Origin: Deltaproteobacteria bacterium
Lineage (GTDB): Bacteria; Desulfobacterota; DSM-4660; Desulfatiglandales; HGW-15
Assembly: GCA_020060215.1 (NCBI GenBank)
Contig: JAGVAP010000115.1
Span: forward strand, 1 to 64,000
Direction of reading: 5' to 3'
DNA: 64,000 nucleotides
Shown: piece after piece, positions 33,309 through 42,207 of the stretch
How the letters are laid out: each line of letters starts with the position of its first letter
How positions within the stretch are numbered: position 1 is the first letter of the stretch
Program-made: the position numbers and the translations under genes
Notes under the pieces: generated by a model
What the model was told of the DNA's origin: nothing
What the model saw: only the letters and a program-made list of their open reading frames with translations
The model's database searches: none

Positions 33309-34811
33309 TCAGCGGGCGAGCGTAACCGGCATCCCCTGAAGCGGCCAGAAGAACAGGGTGAAGAGTGCGACGATGATCATCAGTAGAACGCTGGCGACCA
33401 TCCCGTACTTGAAAAACTCCCCTGTCGTGAATTGCCGCGAGTCATAGGCAATCGCGTTGGGGGCGGCGCCCACGAGGAGGAGGAAGGGCATGCCGGCGGT
33501 GACCAGGGATGCAAAGAGGATGACCTCCGGCGCCACGCCGAGATACGGGGCGACCACCAGGGCCACCGGCAGTGAAATGGCGATGGCCGCGACATTCATG
33601 ATGAAGTTGGTCATCATCAGGACAAAGAAGGCGATGCTCATCACAAACACAAACCAGTTGGCCTCTTTGAACATGGCGAGCCAGTGCACGGCCATCCACT
33701 TTGCCGCGCCCGTCTCCCAGAGACAGAAGCCGATGCTCATCGCGCCCCCGAACAGGAGAAAGATGTTCCAGGGGATGTCCTCGAGGTCCCTAATCTCCAG
33801 GATCCTCGTGAGGAAGAGCAGGACCGTGGAGGTCAGGATGATGGCGGTCTTGTCGAAGGAGGCGAGAACGGGGACGAAGGAGCGCAGCGACATGGCCGCG
33901 ATGCAGCCGAACACGATGATCAGGGTCAGGGCTTCCTTTCCCGTAAAACGGCCCATTTCCTTGTGGAGGCGCATGACCCTGTCCCTGAGACCCGGAATCA
34001 CCTTCTTCTCCGGCCTGAAAAAGATCAGCATGAAAAACCAGAGGAGCAAGGCCATGATCCAGCCGACCGGGAACATGTAGTAGGTCAATTCGAAGAATCC
34101 TACGCTCCGGCCCACAATGTCATTGTAAAAACCGATGGCCACCGCGCCCCGGGCCGCACCCAGGAGCGTGATGATGCTGCCCGCCCCTGCGACATAGGCC
34201 ATGCCGATGAAAAGACCCTTCCCGAAGCGGGTGGGCTTGTCCCCTTCACCATAGAGAGAGTAGACCGCCAGGAGGAGCGGATAGACTGTTGCCGCTACCG
34301 CCGTATGGGCCATGACGTGGGTCAGCAGGACCGTCAGGACAAAGCAGCCGAGGTAGATCATGCTGGTCTTCTCGCCGACCACGAGGAGCATCCGGTAGGC
34401 CAGCCGGCGGGTGAGGCCGGTCTTGGTGAACACGAGTCCGATCACCACGGAGGCCAGGATGAAGAGGACCGCCGGATCTGCAAAATCCTTGAAGGCGACT
34501 TCAGGGGGCCGCACCAGGAACAGGACCTGGAGCACCCCGATGGCCAGGCTTGTCACCCCGATCGGGATCACCTCGAACACCCACCAGATCCCTGCAAGCA
34601 GAAAGATGGCAAGGGCGGCCTTTCCCTCGCGGCTGAGGACGAAATGCTTCCCCAGCGGATCGACTGCATCCGGAAAGGGTGGCGCGAAGTAGACGACCGC
34701 GAAAAGAAAAGCCCCTAGAAAGATGAAGAAGATACGTTTCCAGTCGACCTTGGGACCAAGGCCCACCGATTCGCTAGCATCAGGCATTGATAGAGTCCTC
34801 TCTTGATCCAT
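33309..34811 (-). CDS. SLC13/DASS-family dicarboxylate or sulfate symporter
   Basis: The 500-aa product has about 12-13 hydrophobic segments and features of divalent anion:Na+ symporters: ALAIFLLAGIWWVFEVIPIGVTSL, TGLTRRLAYRML, LLTHVMAHTAVAATVYPLL and, in the second half, a matching segment with TNFIMNVAAIAISLPVAL and VGAAPNAIAYDS. Substrates in the family are succinate, malate, citrate or sulfate. Start ATG 34811; ATG 34787 (behind AGAGAGGA) is also possible. It is divergent from a small membrane-protein gene. Confidence 0.85.
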   Translation of the reverse strand: MDQERTLSMPDASESVGLGPKVDWKRIFFIFLGAFLFAVVYFAPPFPDAVDPLGKHFVLSREGKAALAIFLLAGIWWVFEVIPIGVTSLAIGVLQVLFLVRPPEVAFKDFADPAVLFILASVVIGLVFTKTGLTRRLAYRMLLVVGEKTSMIYLGCFVLTVLLTHVMAHTAVAATVYPLLLAVYSLYGEGDKPTRFGKGLFIGMAYVAGAGSIITLLGAARGAVAIGFYNDIVGRSVGFFELTYYMFPVGWIMALLLWFFMLIFFRPEKKVIPGLRDRVMRLHKEMGRFTGKEALTLIIVFGCIAAMSLRSFVPVLASFDKTAIILTSTVLLFLTRILEIRDLEDIPWNIFLLFGGAMSIGFCLWETGAAKWMAVHWLAMFKEANWFVFVMSIAFFVLMMTNFIMNVAAIAISLPVALVVAPYLGVAPEVILFASLVTAGMPFLLLVGAAPNAIAYDSRQFTTGEFFKYGMVASVLLMIIVALFTLFFWPLQGMPVTLAR

Positions 34812-35062
34812 AGCGCGACGGTTTCCCCCTTTGATGTTGCGTCTGCAGACGCCCCTCCACAAGATCGACGGTTTGCCCCGAGGACCTCAAGCGTGACGGA
34901 TCGGACCTTCCGGTCTCTCACGAGGTTCGGGTGCCAAGGGTCTCCTTTTTTCCAGCCGGTCTGAAGAGGGAGGGCCCGGGAGTCATGCCATCCGGGCAGG
35001 CCGCCCCGCCCCTGCAGATATCCGGCAGAGCAAGCCTCAGTGATTTTTATGAGATAATCGGT

Positions 35063-35079
35063 ATTCTGTCAAACAGAAT
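35063..35079. promoter_or_regulatory. Palindrome ATTCTGT-CAA-ACAGAAT, candidate operator
   Basis: Seven-bp perfect arms around CAA, 47 bp upstream of the -35 at 35126. The CTGTC/ACAG core resembles operators of several dimeric regulators; no regulator gene is adjacent, so the binding protein is unknown. Confidence 0.45.
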
Positions 35080-35125
35080 GTACATGGGACCCCATCTGAA
35101 AGGCGAGTTTTTATGCTTATTTACG

Positions 35126-35154
35126 TTGACTGCCGAGGGCCGAACCCCTATACT
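35126..35154 (+). promoter_or_regulatory. Sigma-70-type promoter for the 35296-36792 transcript
   Basis: TTGACT (35126-35131), 17 bp, TATACT (35149-35154). Predicts transcription of the small membrane protein and the MFS gene from about 35161. Confidence 0.65.
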
Positions 35155-35295
35155 CCTGCAAACGGCCGCCGTTGATGCCGGCAGTGCCGGCTGCCCGGGC
35201 TGACCCGAAACATCATCTGCAACCATTTTCCCCGAAAACCTTCTGCGACAGCCACCGGGGCTGGTTGATTGAACGAAGACCATGAATCCGGGTTT

Positions 35296-35496
35296 ATGAA
35301 ACCGTTGCTGTTTATTCTGAGCGTAACGGGACTCTGCGTCCTCGGCGCTATTCAATTCGGGAGCGAGGTGACCTGGTTCAACTACTACGTCGGCGGGGTT
35401 GCAGGGCTCCTGGTCAGCGGAGCTGCCCTGGGGGCATACAGCAAGAGAAAGAGGCTGAGAGAGGAAGAAGAGAATAGAAAGAAGAACCGCCGATAA
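35296..35496 (+). CDS. Small two-helix membrane protein
   Basis: A 66-aa product: two hydrophobic segments (PLLFILSVTGLCVLGAI and YYVGGVAGLLVSGAALGAY) and a strongly basic/acidic tail (KRKRLREEEENRKK). ATG 35296 is taken; a TTG at 35269 is possible. It lies 21 bp upstream of the MFS gene and behind a good promoter, so both are probably one operon; it could be a small partner of the transporter, but nothing shows this directly. Confidence 0.6.
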   Translation: MKPLLFILSVTGLCVLGAIQFGSEVTWFNYYVGGVAGLLVSGAALGAYSKRKRLREEEENRKKNRR

Positions 35497-35517
35497 GAAG
35501 CCATCATAGGAGGGACC

Positions 35518-36792
35518 ATGAAAGAAGGGAAGCTGCACTACGGGTGGATCGTCATCTTCATGGGGATGCTCACCACGATTGCCGCGCATGGTTTCGGCCG
35601 GATGGCTTACACCATCATCCTCCCCGCCATGAAGGACGGCCTCCACTTCGACTACACCCAGCTGGGCCTGCTGGGGACGGGGAACTTCATCGGTTATCTC
35701 ACCATGGCCATCATCGGAGGTTTTCTCGCAGCACGATTCGGCACCCGGATCGTGATCACCCTGTCCCTCGTTCTGATGGGAATCACCCTCCTCCTGACCG
35801 GCCTTGCCGATTCCTTCGGGTTTGCCTTTGCCATGCGGCTCCTGACGGGGCTCGGCAACGGGGCCGCCTATGTCCCGGCCATGGCCCTCGGCTCCGCCTG
35901 GTTCGCCATGCACAGGCGGGGGTTCGCCACGGGGATCGTCTCGGGAGGGATCGGTGCGGGCACCCTCATCTCAGGCCTGGTGGTTCCCCCCATCCTGAAT
36001 GCCTATGGCGCAGGGGGGTGGCGTTTTTCCTGGTACTTCCTTGGGGCCGCCGTCCTCGTGATCTCGGGGGTCGTGTGTCTCTTCGTGAGAAGCCGTCCGG
36101 ATGAAAAAGGGCTGGACCAGGTAGGAGCCGCGAGACAGGAATCCGTGAAGCCCTCTCCTGCGGCCGGGCCCAAGGTCTCCACCCTGGACTGGGGCAAGGT
36201 CTACAAGATGGGCGCCGTCTGGTACCTGGGGGTGTGCTACTTTTTCTACGGCATGTCCTACATCATTTATATGGTCTTTTTCGCGGCCTATCTCGTCAAG
36301 GAGATGGGGATGAGCCAGGCCTGGGCCGGAGGTCTCTGGGCCATGGTGGGCGGTCTCAGCGTCTTCTGCGGTGTGCTCTGGGGCGGGATCTCCGATCGGG
36401 TCGGACGCAACCGGGGAGCGGCCCTTGCCTACTTCGTCCTTGCCCTATCGTATTTTGTCTATGCCCTGATCAGGGTGGAGTTCGGCTTCTATCTCTCCGC
36501 GATCCTCTTCGGTCTGACCGCATGGTCCATTCCCACCATCATGGCCGCGGCGGCGGGTGATTTTGTGGGGCCTCGCCTGGCTCCTGCAGGGCTCGGCTTC
36601 ATTACGCTGTTCTTTGGGATCGGGCAGGCGCTCGGACCTGCCTTAGGCGGTTATCTGGCAGACCAGACGAGCTCCTTCACGGTTCCTTTTCTCGTGGCGG
36701 GTGCAATCTCTCTTTTGGGGACGGCGTTCTCCTGGAAACTCAGAAAGCCCCTGCAGGATGGTGAGCCGCAACGCGCCGCGGCGACATCATGA
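35518..36792 (+). CDS. Major facilitator superfamily transporter
   Basis: The 424-aa product has 12 predicted membrane segments, the MFS cytoplasmic loop 2-3 motif as AARFGTRIVI, and in the second half a matching GGISDRVGRNRGA. It opens HYGWIVIFMGMLTTIAAHGFGRMAYTIILP, as in MFS proteins of the oxalate/formate-antiporter or YbfB-like group. The start ATG 35518 follows AGGAGGGACC. Substrate unknown; small carboxylates are common in these subfamilies. Confidence 0.88.
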   Translation: MKEGKLHYGWIVIFMGMLTTIAAHGFGRMAYTIILPAMKDGLHFDYTQLGLLGTGNFIGYLTMAIIGGFLAARFGTRIVITLSLVLMGITLLLTGLADSFGFAFAMRLLTGLGNGAAYVPAMALGSAWFAMHRRGFATGIVSGGIGAGTLISGLVVPPILNAYGAGGWRFSWYFLGAAVLVISGVVCLFVRSRPDEKGLDQVGAARQESVKPSPAAGPKVSTLDWGKVYKMGAVWYLGVCYFFYGMSYIIYMVFFAAYLVKEMGMSQAWAGGLWAMVGGLSVFCGVLWGGISDRVGRNRGAALAYFVLALSYFVYALIRVEFGFYLSAILFGLTAWSIPTIMAAAAGDFVGPRLAPAGLGFITLFFGIGQALGPALGGYLADQTSSFTVPFLVAGAISLLGTAFSWKLRKPLQDGEPQRAAATS

Positions 36793-36833
36793 TGCGCCGC
36801 TCCGGCTTGTCCGTGCCCCCTGAATCAAAGATG

Positions 36834-38369
36834 TTACGGGATAAAGAGGAGGATGGGCTCTTCTTCGTCTTCTTCCTGCTCACGGGCGTTCCGCAGCTGC
36901 CTCATGTCGATCACCACATCGAATGACTTCCGGATGGGCAACCGGTGACCGCTGATGAAGTTCACCCGCTTGTAGAGGTCGCTCAGATAGGGGAAATGCT
37001 CCTTTGCGACGAGTTTGCACATCTCGGTGGCAGCCCAGTCGGAATCCGTGGAAAGGGACCCGAACTCATCCGAGAAGAACCCTGGGGCAGGCGCGTCCTC
37101 GGGATCCGGTCTGATCACGAAGACCGTGCTCTGCTCTCTGGGTTTGAGTCTCTTCACCCCTTCCTCGATCAAGGCGAGTTCCTGCTGCTGCGGCAGGGCG
37201 AACAACGTGTAGGCGTGGAGCGATGCAAGGGGCGCGGCCAGGGCGACCATCAAGGCAAGGGCGGCAGGCACGAGCCATCCCTTTTCCCATTGAAGGCGCC
37301 GGCCGAGATGGTAAAGGCCGAGCACAAAGAAGACCAGGCAGACCCCTGTCAGGGGATAGATGGTCCTGTAGCTCGACCAGCGGAGGGCTGCGATCAGGAT
37401 GGGGGCCGAGGCGCTGATGCAAAGAACCGCCAGCGAAGCCGCCCAGAACGAAGCCTCTCGCCACCCCCTCGTCCGGAACTCACCCCACCCTCCTGCCAGG
37501 ATGGTCAGGCCGACGATCAAGGCAAACCCCACGTAGGCCGGGGAGACGCCTTCCCTCGTATCATTGAGGACAAACATCGCAAGGGCGTTCAGTAAAGGCT
37601 TGCTGATGAAAAAATCCAGCTTGGAGAGAGGATCGGTTTCCAGGCTCACAAGGCGGTGTGGGAGCACCACATCCGCTGCGTACAGGCCCTGCATGAGCAC
37701 GAAGGCGAGAACCAGACCCGTCCCCACGACGATCAGGTGGGTCGTGATCCACCGGATGCGCCATCGTATCTCCAGATGCCTGTAGCTGAAAAGGCCTGCA
37801 GCGGCCGGGACAAGGTAGAAAAGGGAATTCGGCTGATAGGTGAGGGCGCCGGCCGCGACCAGAAAGACCCCGACTACCCGTCGGAGCGGAGTTCCTTCAT
37901 TGGCCATGAGGAAGCCGGCGATCCCACAGACCCCGCTCATCACATGGGGCCAGCAGATGGCCCATGACACATCCACCTGCGCAGCAGGAACCATGGCCAT
38001 CAAGGCCGCGAACAAACCGCTCCAGGCGGATGCCCAGCCCAGGCGCAGGAGCCCGAAATAGAGCAGGACGGCGATCCCCCCGATGCAAAGGGCCCCGGCG
38101 GCCCTGCCGGCCCAGAGGTCGTCGATATCGTCCAGCTGAGAGAAAGAGGTCTCGAGCAACCACCCGTAAAGGGGGCGCGCGTGAGAAGCGCACAGCTGGA
38201 TGACCTTTCCGGGTTCCTCGTTGGCCTCGCGAAGAATCGAGTAGTCGTCGCGAAAGCCGAACCTGGAAAAGATGGTGTTGGAGTAGATGAGCAGGGGGAG
38301 CAGAAGGAGCGAGGCCGCCACGATCCAGTGGCGACGGGTTCCCAACCGATGAAATACAGCGGACAGCAC
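36834..38369 (-). CDS. Polytopic membrane protein, possibly GT-C-type glycosyltransferase (GtrII-like)
   Basis: A 511-aa product with about 10 membrane segments and an Asp-rich first loop (FGFRDDYSILREA, about residues 37-49), which is the usual place of the catalytic acidic pair in GT-C glycosyltransferases. The C-terminal about 120 residues are soluble and acidic, ending EQEEDEEEPILLFIP. GtrII-like proteins that modify O-antigen share this layout. The start is GTG 38369 behind AAGGG. It lies tail to tail with the MFS gene. Enzymatic role is inferred from topology only. Confidence 0.55.
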   Translation of the reverse strand: MLSAVFHRLGTRRHWIVAASLLLLPLLIYSNTIFSRFGFRDDYSILREANEEPGKVIQLCASHARPLYGWLLETSFSQLDDIDDLWAGRAAGALCIGGIAVLLYFGLLRLGWASAWSGLFAALMAMVPAAQVDVSWAICWPHVMSGVCGIAGFLMANEGTPLRRVVGVFLVAAGALTYQPNSLFYLVPAAAGLFSYRHLEIRWRIRWITTHLIVVGTGLVLAFVLMQGLYAADVVLPHRLVSLETDPLSKLDFFISKPLLNALAMFVLNDTREGVSPAYVGFALIVGLTILAGGWGEFRTRGWREASFWAASLAVLCISASAPILIAALRWSSYRTIYPLTGVCLVFFVLGLYHLGRRLQWEKGWLVPAALALMVALAAPLASLHAYTLFALPQQQELALIEEGVKRLKPREQSTVFVIRPDPEDAPAPGFFSDEFGSLSTDSDWAATEMCKLVAKEHFPYLSDLYKRVNFISGHRLPIRKSFDVVIDMRQLRNAREQEEDEEEPILLFIP

Positions 38370-38740
38370 CGAAGTACCCTTAGGAGGAATGGTGAAAAGC
38401 CGAAGCTGCGACCAGTTGATCCGGTAAAACTGAAGAAATATATGTCAGCGCCTGCCGGGCGTCAAGTGTCTGCATCGACTTGGTACGCCTCTGAAAAGAC
38501 GGATCATCAAGGATGTCCCGGGTGCAGGCCCCGGCCCCCGTTTTCTCTGTGAAACAGCCATCGGAATTAAGATAATCTTTAAAGGCATTTGACGAATTTG
38601 CCCCTAGGTGATACAGGTCAAAAAATGTTATATTGAAGTCCAATGATCTCCATTCGGCACACGGATCAAAGAGCCGGTGAAGTTTGCAGGGTAGGTTCAA
38701 CATATCTTCAAGTCTTTTCATTCTAGAGGAGGGATAAGTC
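38370..38740. other. Divergent intergenic region upstream of the first molybdopterin oxidoreductase
   Basis: 371 bp. AT-rich around 38570-38640, with a TTGACG at 38589 and several -10-like hexamers, but no pair with ideal spacing. No -24/-12 element matching that at 44327 is present. A minus-strand open frame across it has no support. Confidence 0.4.
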
Positions 38741-40819
38741 ATGGCCCGGGAAGTGATCAAATCCGACTGCATCATGTGCATCAACAGCTGTGGTATAGAG
38801 GCGACCGTCGAGGATGGCAAGCTGGTCAAGGTGGAGGGGATGAAGGAACACCCGATCAGCGAGGGGGTCCTCTGCCCGAGAGGCGAGGCCCTGGTCGAGT
38901 GGGTCTACTCACCCGACAGACTTCAATACCCCATGAAGAGGACCGACACCGGCTGGAAAAGGATCTCCTGGGATGAGGCCCTGGACACCACCGCCGAAAA
39001 GATCACGGAGATCAAGAACCGATATGGGGCCAGGGGTCTGGCCGTCTATACCGGCTCGATGGGGACGGAGAACATCGAACTGGCGGCATTTGCCCAGCGC
39101 TTTCGCGGCGTCTACGGAACGCCCAACCTCCTGTCGGTCGAGGGCAACTGCTTTCGCTCCCGCATCATGGCCCGCCAGATGACCTTCGGCGGTTACCCGA
39201 TTGAAGAACCATGGAACTCCAAGTGCATCGTGGTGTTCGGCACCAACATGGACAGCTCCAAGGTCACCGTCGGGGCCAAGATCTACAAGGCCATCGAAGA
39301 AGGGAGGATGACTCAGGTGATCGTGATCGATCCCAAGCGCATCCCGTTGGCGGACAAAGGGATCCACATCAAGATCCGACCGGGAACCGACACCGCCCTC
39401 TGCCTCGGGATGCTGAACGTGATCATCTCCGAAGGGCTCGAGGACAAGGAGTTCGTGGAAAAGTACTGTATGGGTTTCGACAAGCTCGCGGAGCACGTGA
39501 AGCAGTACCCGGTCGATAAGGTCTCGGAGATCACGTGGGTCCCTGCCGAGGATATCCGAAAGATCGCCCGCATCTTCGCCACCACCAAACCGGCCTCCAT
39601 CGTTCCCGGGACCTGCTCCATCGACCAGCACGTCAACGGCTTCCAGGGGAACCGGGTCCATTCCATCATGATGGCGGTAACGGGGAACGTGGACGTCCCC
39701 GGCGGGTGGGTCTCGATTCCCTTTATCCGGTTGGGCGATCTCAGGATGACGGAGATCAGCGACCCGATCGGCACCAAGGAGCACCCCCTTTTCAGGCGTT
39801 TCTGGGGCCGCACTTCTCCCTATGGACAGCAGATGCTCTTTGCCGACGCCGTCCTGAAGGGTGAGCCCTATCCCATCAAGGGGATGATCTGCACCGGCGG
39901 CAACCCTGCGATGACCCTTCCCGACTCGGCCCGCATCAGGGAGGCCATGAAGGCGCTCGATTTCATGATGGTGGCCGACCTCTTCATGACCGAGACGGCC
40001 AAACTGGCGGACATTGTGGTCCCGGCCTGCTCGTTCCTCGAAAAGGCCGGTGTGGGGTATGTCTACGGGGTCACCAACTGCATCCCGTACGCCATGATTC
40101 GAAAACAGATCATCAAGCCCATAGGCGAGAGCTGGCCCGACTGGAAGATGTGGACGGAGCTGGGGAAGAGGATGGGCTATGACGAGTTCTTCCCGTGGAA
40201 GACGGAAGAGGAGGTCATCGATTTCTTCCTGGCCCCCAGCGGTCTGACCCGGGAGCAGCTGACCAACGAATGCACCGAGGGGACCTATTACGCCAAGAAG
40301 AAATATGTCCAGGGCAGGTACAACACCCCCTCGAGAAAGATCGAGCTCTATTCGGAGACGCTGGCTGAAAACGGTTACGACCCCATACCCCATCATGTGG
40401 AGCCGAGCAAGAGCCCCATCAGCACGCCGGAGCTCTTTGAGAAGTATCCGGTGATCCTGACCACAGGCACCCGTGTCCCCGAATACACCCATACCCAGCT
40501 CAGGGTGGGCGGCGTACAGATCTTGAAGAAGACCGCGCCGGAGCCCCTCGGCGAGATCAATCCCGAGACGGCCGGGAAGTATGGCATCTCCGACGGCGAT
40601 ATGATGACGGTGGAGACGGTCAAGGGAAGGATCAACATCAAGGCCAAGACCACGGAAGACCTGATCCCGGGGATACTCAGCATCCCTCACGGATGGGCGG
40701 AAGCCAATGCGAATGAGTTGACCGAGCTCGAGCCGAGAGATCCGGTCACGGGCTATACGGAAATGAAGGCCCTGCTCTGCAGGATCAGCAAGGCCGAGTC
40801 CGTCGGCAAGGCCGCATAA
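38741..40819 (+). CDS. Molybdopterin oxidoreductase, DMSO-reductase superfamily
   Basis: The 692-aa product begins with a 4Fe-4S binding motif C10-x2-C13-x3-C17-x27-C45 (CIMCINSC ... VLCPRGE) and has the superfamily blocks for bis-MGD: NCFRSR with C137 at the position of the Mo/W ligand, VFGTNMDSSK, VIVIDPKRIPLA, IRPGTDTALCLGMLNV, and GTRVPEYTHT and IPHGWAEANANELT near the C-terminus. Length and sequence resemble the formate-dehydrogenase-like/acetylene-hydratase-like catalytic subunits that occur without obvious electron-transfer subunits. No twin-arginine signal, so cytoplasmic. ATG 38741 follows GAGGAGGGATAAGTC. It is a paralogue of the protein at 42089-44248. Substrate unknown. Confidence 0.88.
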   Translation: MAREVIKSDCIMCINSCGIEATVEDGKLVKVEGMKEHPISEGVLCPRGEALVEWVYSPDRLQYPMKRTDTGWKRISWDEALDTTAEKITEIKNRYGARGLAVYTGSMGTENIELAAFAQRFRGVYGTPNLLSVEGNCFRSRIMARQMTFGGYPIEEPWNSKCIVVFGTNMDSSKVTVGAKIYKAIEEGRMTQVIVIDPKRIPLADKGIHIKIRPGTDTALCLGMLNVIISEGLEDKEFVEKYCMGFDKLAEHVKQYPVDKVSEITWVPAEDIRKIARIFATTKPASIVPGTCSIDQHVNGFQGNRVHSIMMAVTGNVDVPGGWVSIPFIRLGDLRMTEISDPIGTKEHPLFRRFWGRTSPYGQQMLFADAVLKGEPYPIKGMICTGGNPAMTLPDSARIREAMKALDFMMVADLFMTETAKLADIVVPACSFLEKAGVGYVYGVTNCIPYAMIRKQIIKPIGESWPDWKMWTELGKRMGYDEFFPWKTEEEVIDFFLAPSGLTREQLTNECTEGTYYAKKKYVQGRYNTPSRKIELYSETLAENGYDPIPHHVEPSKSPISTPELFEKYPVILTTGTRVPEYTHTQLRVGGVQILKKTAPEPLGEINPETAGKYGISDGDMMTVETVKGRINIKAKTTEDLIPGILSIPHGWAEANANELTELEPRDPVTGYTEMKALLCRISKAESVGKAA

Positions 40820-40841
40820 AAACCCGATCGGCAACCCAACC

Positions 40842-40875
40842 AACCCGCCCCGTACGACTGTGCGGGCGGGTTTTT
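40842..40875 (+). terminator. Rho-independent terminator of the oxidoreductase gene
   Basis: AACCCGCCC (from 40842) pairs with GGGCGGGTT (ending 40872), with a short extension interrupted by one mismatch, loop near GACT, then T5. It lies 23 bp behind the stop codon at 40819. Confidence 0.85.
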
Positions 40876-41019
40876 GTTGGTGTACCGGAGTGATGGGCAG
40901 GGGAAACTTTTCCGCCACTCGATTCCGTCCCCATCTCTCGTATGGTTCCCATGCTCCGGCGCGGGAACGCAGAACCCGGACGCTCCCGCGATCCGTTTTT
41001 CCCAGGGTAGACCCTCCCT

Positions 41020-41925
41020 ATGGAACGTCTGAGAATTACCGACCATATCGAATACCTGCGTCCCGAAAATGAGATCGGACGCTTCCTCTGCTCAGGGCTG
41101 ATCGTTCGCGGCTCGGCAAAGGTCTTCTTCGATACGAACTTCGGGGAACCCACGACCAAGGAATTGCTCCTCCGGGAAAGGCCCGAGTTTGCCCTGATCT
41201 CTCACTACCACCTGGACCATTCCCTTTGGGCCAGGTTTGTCCGATCCGCATCGAAGGCGGAGCTGCTGGTGCCTGCAGGTGAAGCGGATTACGTGGCGAG
41301 TCCCGAGTTCTTTGTGGAAAGGACCCTCGGGCCCATGCCGAGCGGGGAGCTCTGGAAGCGGTTCGCCCTGGAGCGTTTGAGACTGAAAGGATGCCAGGGG
41401 TTTCGCACCTACGATTCTTCGTTCACCCTGGACCTGAAGAAGACCAGAATGGTCTTCATCCCGGCTCCAGGGCATTCCGTGGGGCATACGACCGTGCACT
41501 TCCCGGAAGAAGAGATCCTCTTCACAAGCGATATCGGCTTCGGCCCCTTCGGACCCTGGTACGGCTTTCGGGACTGCGACATCTGCCGGTATGTGCAGTC
41601 GATCCTCCGCCTCAAGGCCCTTGAACCGAAACTCCTCCTTACCGGACACGACGGCGTGATCAGCACGGATATCGACGCTGTTTTCGATGAGGCCGTCCAA
41701 ACCTTCTTTCTGAGAGAGGACATGATCAAAGAAGGGTTGGAGCGGGGACGGTCCAGAGACGCCATCGTGGAGGAAGGCATCTATTTCAGGAACAAGGAAA
41801 AGGCCAAGGGTCCGACGAGAAGCTTCCTCTCGGATTGGGACGGCATCATGTTCGAGCACCACTCAGCGATCCTGAACCAGGGAGGACTGGACGCCATGTT
41901 CCCGGGTGTGCGCCGGAAGCCCTGA
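41020..41925 (+). CDS. Metallo-beta-lactamase-fold hydrolase
   Basis: The 301-aa product has the dinuclear-metal motif HxHxDH as SHYHLDHS (about residues 62-69), then APGHSVGHT (third His), LFTSDIGFG (bridging Asp) and LLTGHDGV (last His). It would be a cytoplasmic hydrolase of a thioester, lactone or similar bond. It follows the oxidoreductase gene by about 200 bp including a terminator, so it is a separate transcript. The C-terminal region (about 220-301) is a helical extension with EHHSAILNQGG. Substrate unknown. Confidence 0.85.
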   Translation: MERLRITDHIEYLRPENEIGRFLCSGLIVRGSAKVFFDTNFGEPTTKELLLRERPEFALISHYHLDHSLWARFVRSASKAELLVPAGEADYVASPEFFVERTLGPMPSGELWKRFALERLRLKGCQGFRTYDSSFTLDLKKTRMVFIPAPGHSVGHTTVHFPEEEILFTSDIGFGPFGPWYGFRDCDICRYVQSILRLKALEPKLLLTGHDGVISTDIDAVFDEAVQTFFLREDMIKEGLERGRSRDAIVEEGIYFRNKEKAKGPTRSFLSDWDGIMFEHHSAILNQGGLDAMFPGVRRKP

Positions 41926-41988
41926 ACCATGCCCCTTTCCTGCGGGAGGGTGGAGAGGCGCTCCTTCGAAGACCCATCCTCTCCCCTC

Positions 41989-42207
41989 TCATCTCCTTGG
42001 AGAAAGACAACTTGCGATCCGGTACCCGAAGGAACCTGCAGCCTCTTTTGCCCCTTTCTCCAAGCCCGCCGCATCCGGGCGGGCCCGTTCATCCGAATCG
42101 ATCCGTGTGAATTCGGCCCGCAAGTCCCGGAACTGAAGGTACATGTTCAGGCGACGGTGGAAGTCTCCCGCCCGATACGCATCCAAGATCTCTCTTGTCG
42201 TTCTCAT
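41989..42207 (-). CDS. 72-aa protein of unknown function overlapping the oxidoreductase 3' end
   Basis: ATG 42207 lies behind the strong ribosome site AGGGAGGTGGGCC and opens MRTTREILDAYRAGDF then HRRLNMYLQFRDLRAEF; I recall similar short proteins beside redox genes in deltaproteobacteria (xxEILxxYxxGDxxxRLxMFLQYRDLRxEF), but cannot verify. The first 119 bases overlap, in another frame, the tail of the oxidoreductase gene. The protein is soluble, helical and charged. Given the shared strand and overlap it is likely co-expressed with it, perhaps as an accessory protein. Confidence 0.7.
   Translation of the reverse strand: MRTTREILDAYRAGDFHRRLNMYLQFRDLRAEFTRIDSDERARPDAAGLEKGAKEAAGSFGYRIASCLSPRR

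Larger units (their letters stand above)
34812..35295. other. Divergent intergenic region with promoter and palindrome
   Basis: This 484-bp region between the SLC13 gene and the plus-strand membrane-protein/MFS genes contains the palindrome at 35063-35079 and the promoter at 35126-35154. No gene is supported; an open plus frame of about 90 codons from 34931 spans both regulatory sites and lacks a ribosome site. Confidence 0.5.

Noticed and set aside
38380..38829. Minus-strand open frame overlapping the start of the first oxidoreductase gene
   Set aside because: No ribosome site, no motif, and it covers the promoter region and the oxidoreductase N-terminus.
38909..40918. 669-codon minus-strand open frame opposite the first oxidoreductase gene
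   Set aside because: Same reason: shadow of a real GC-rich gene, no motifs, no ribosome site.
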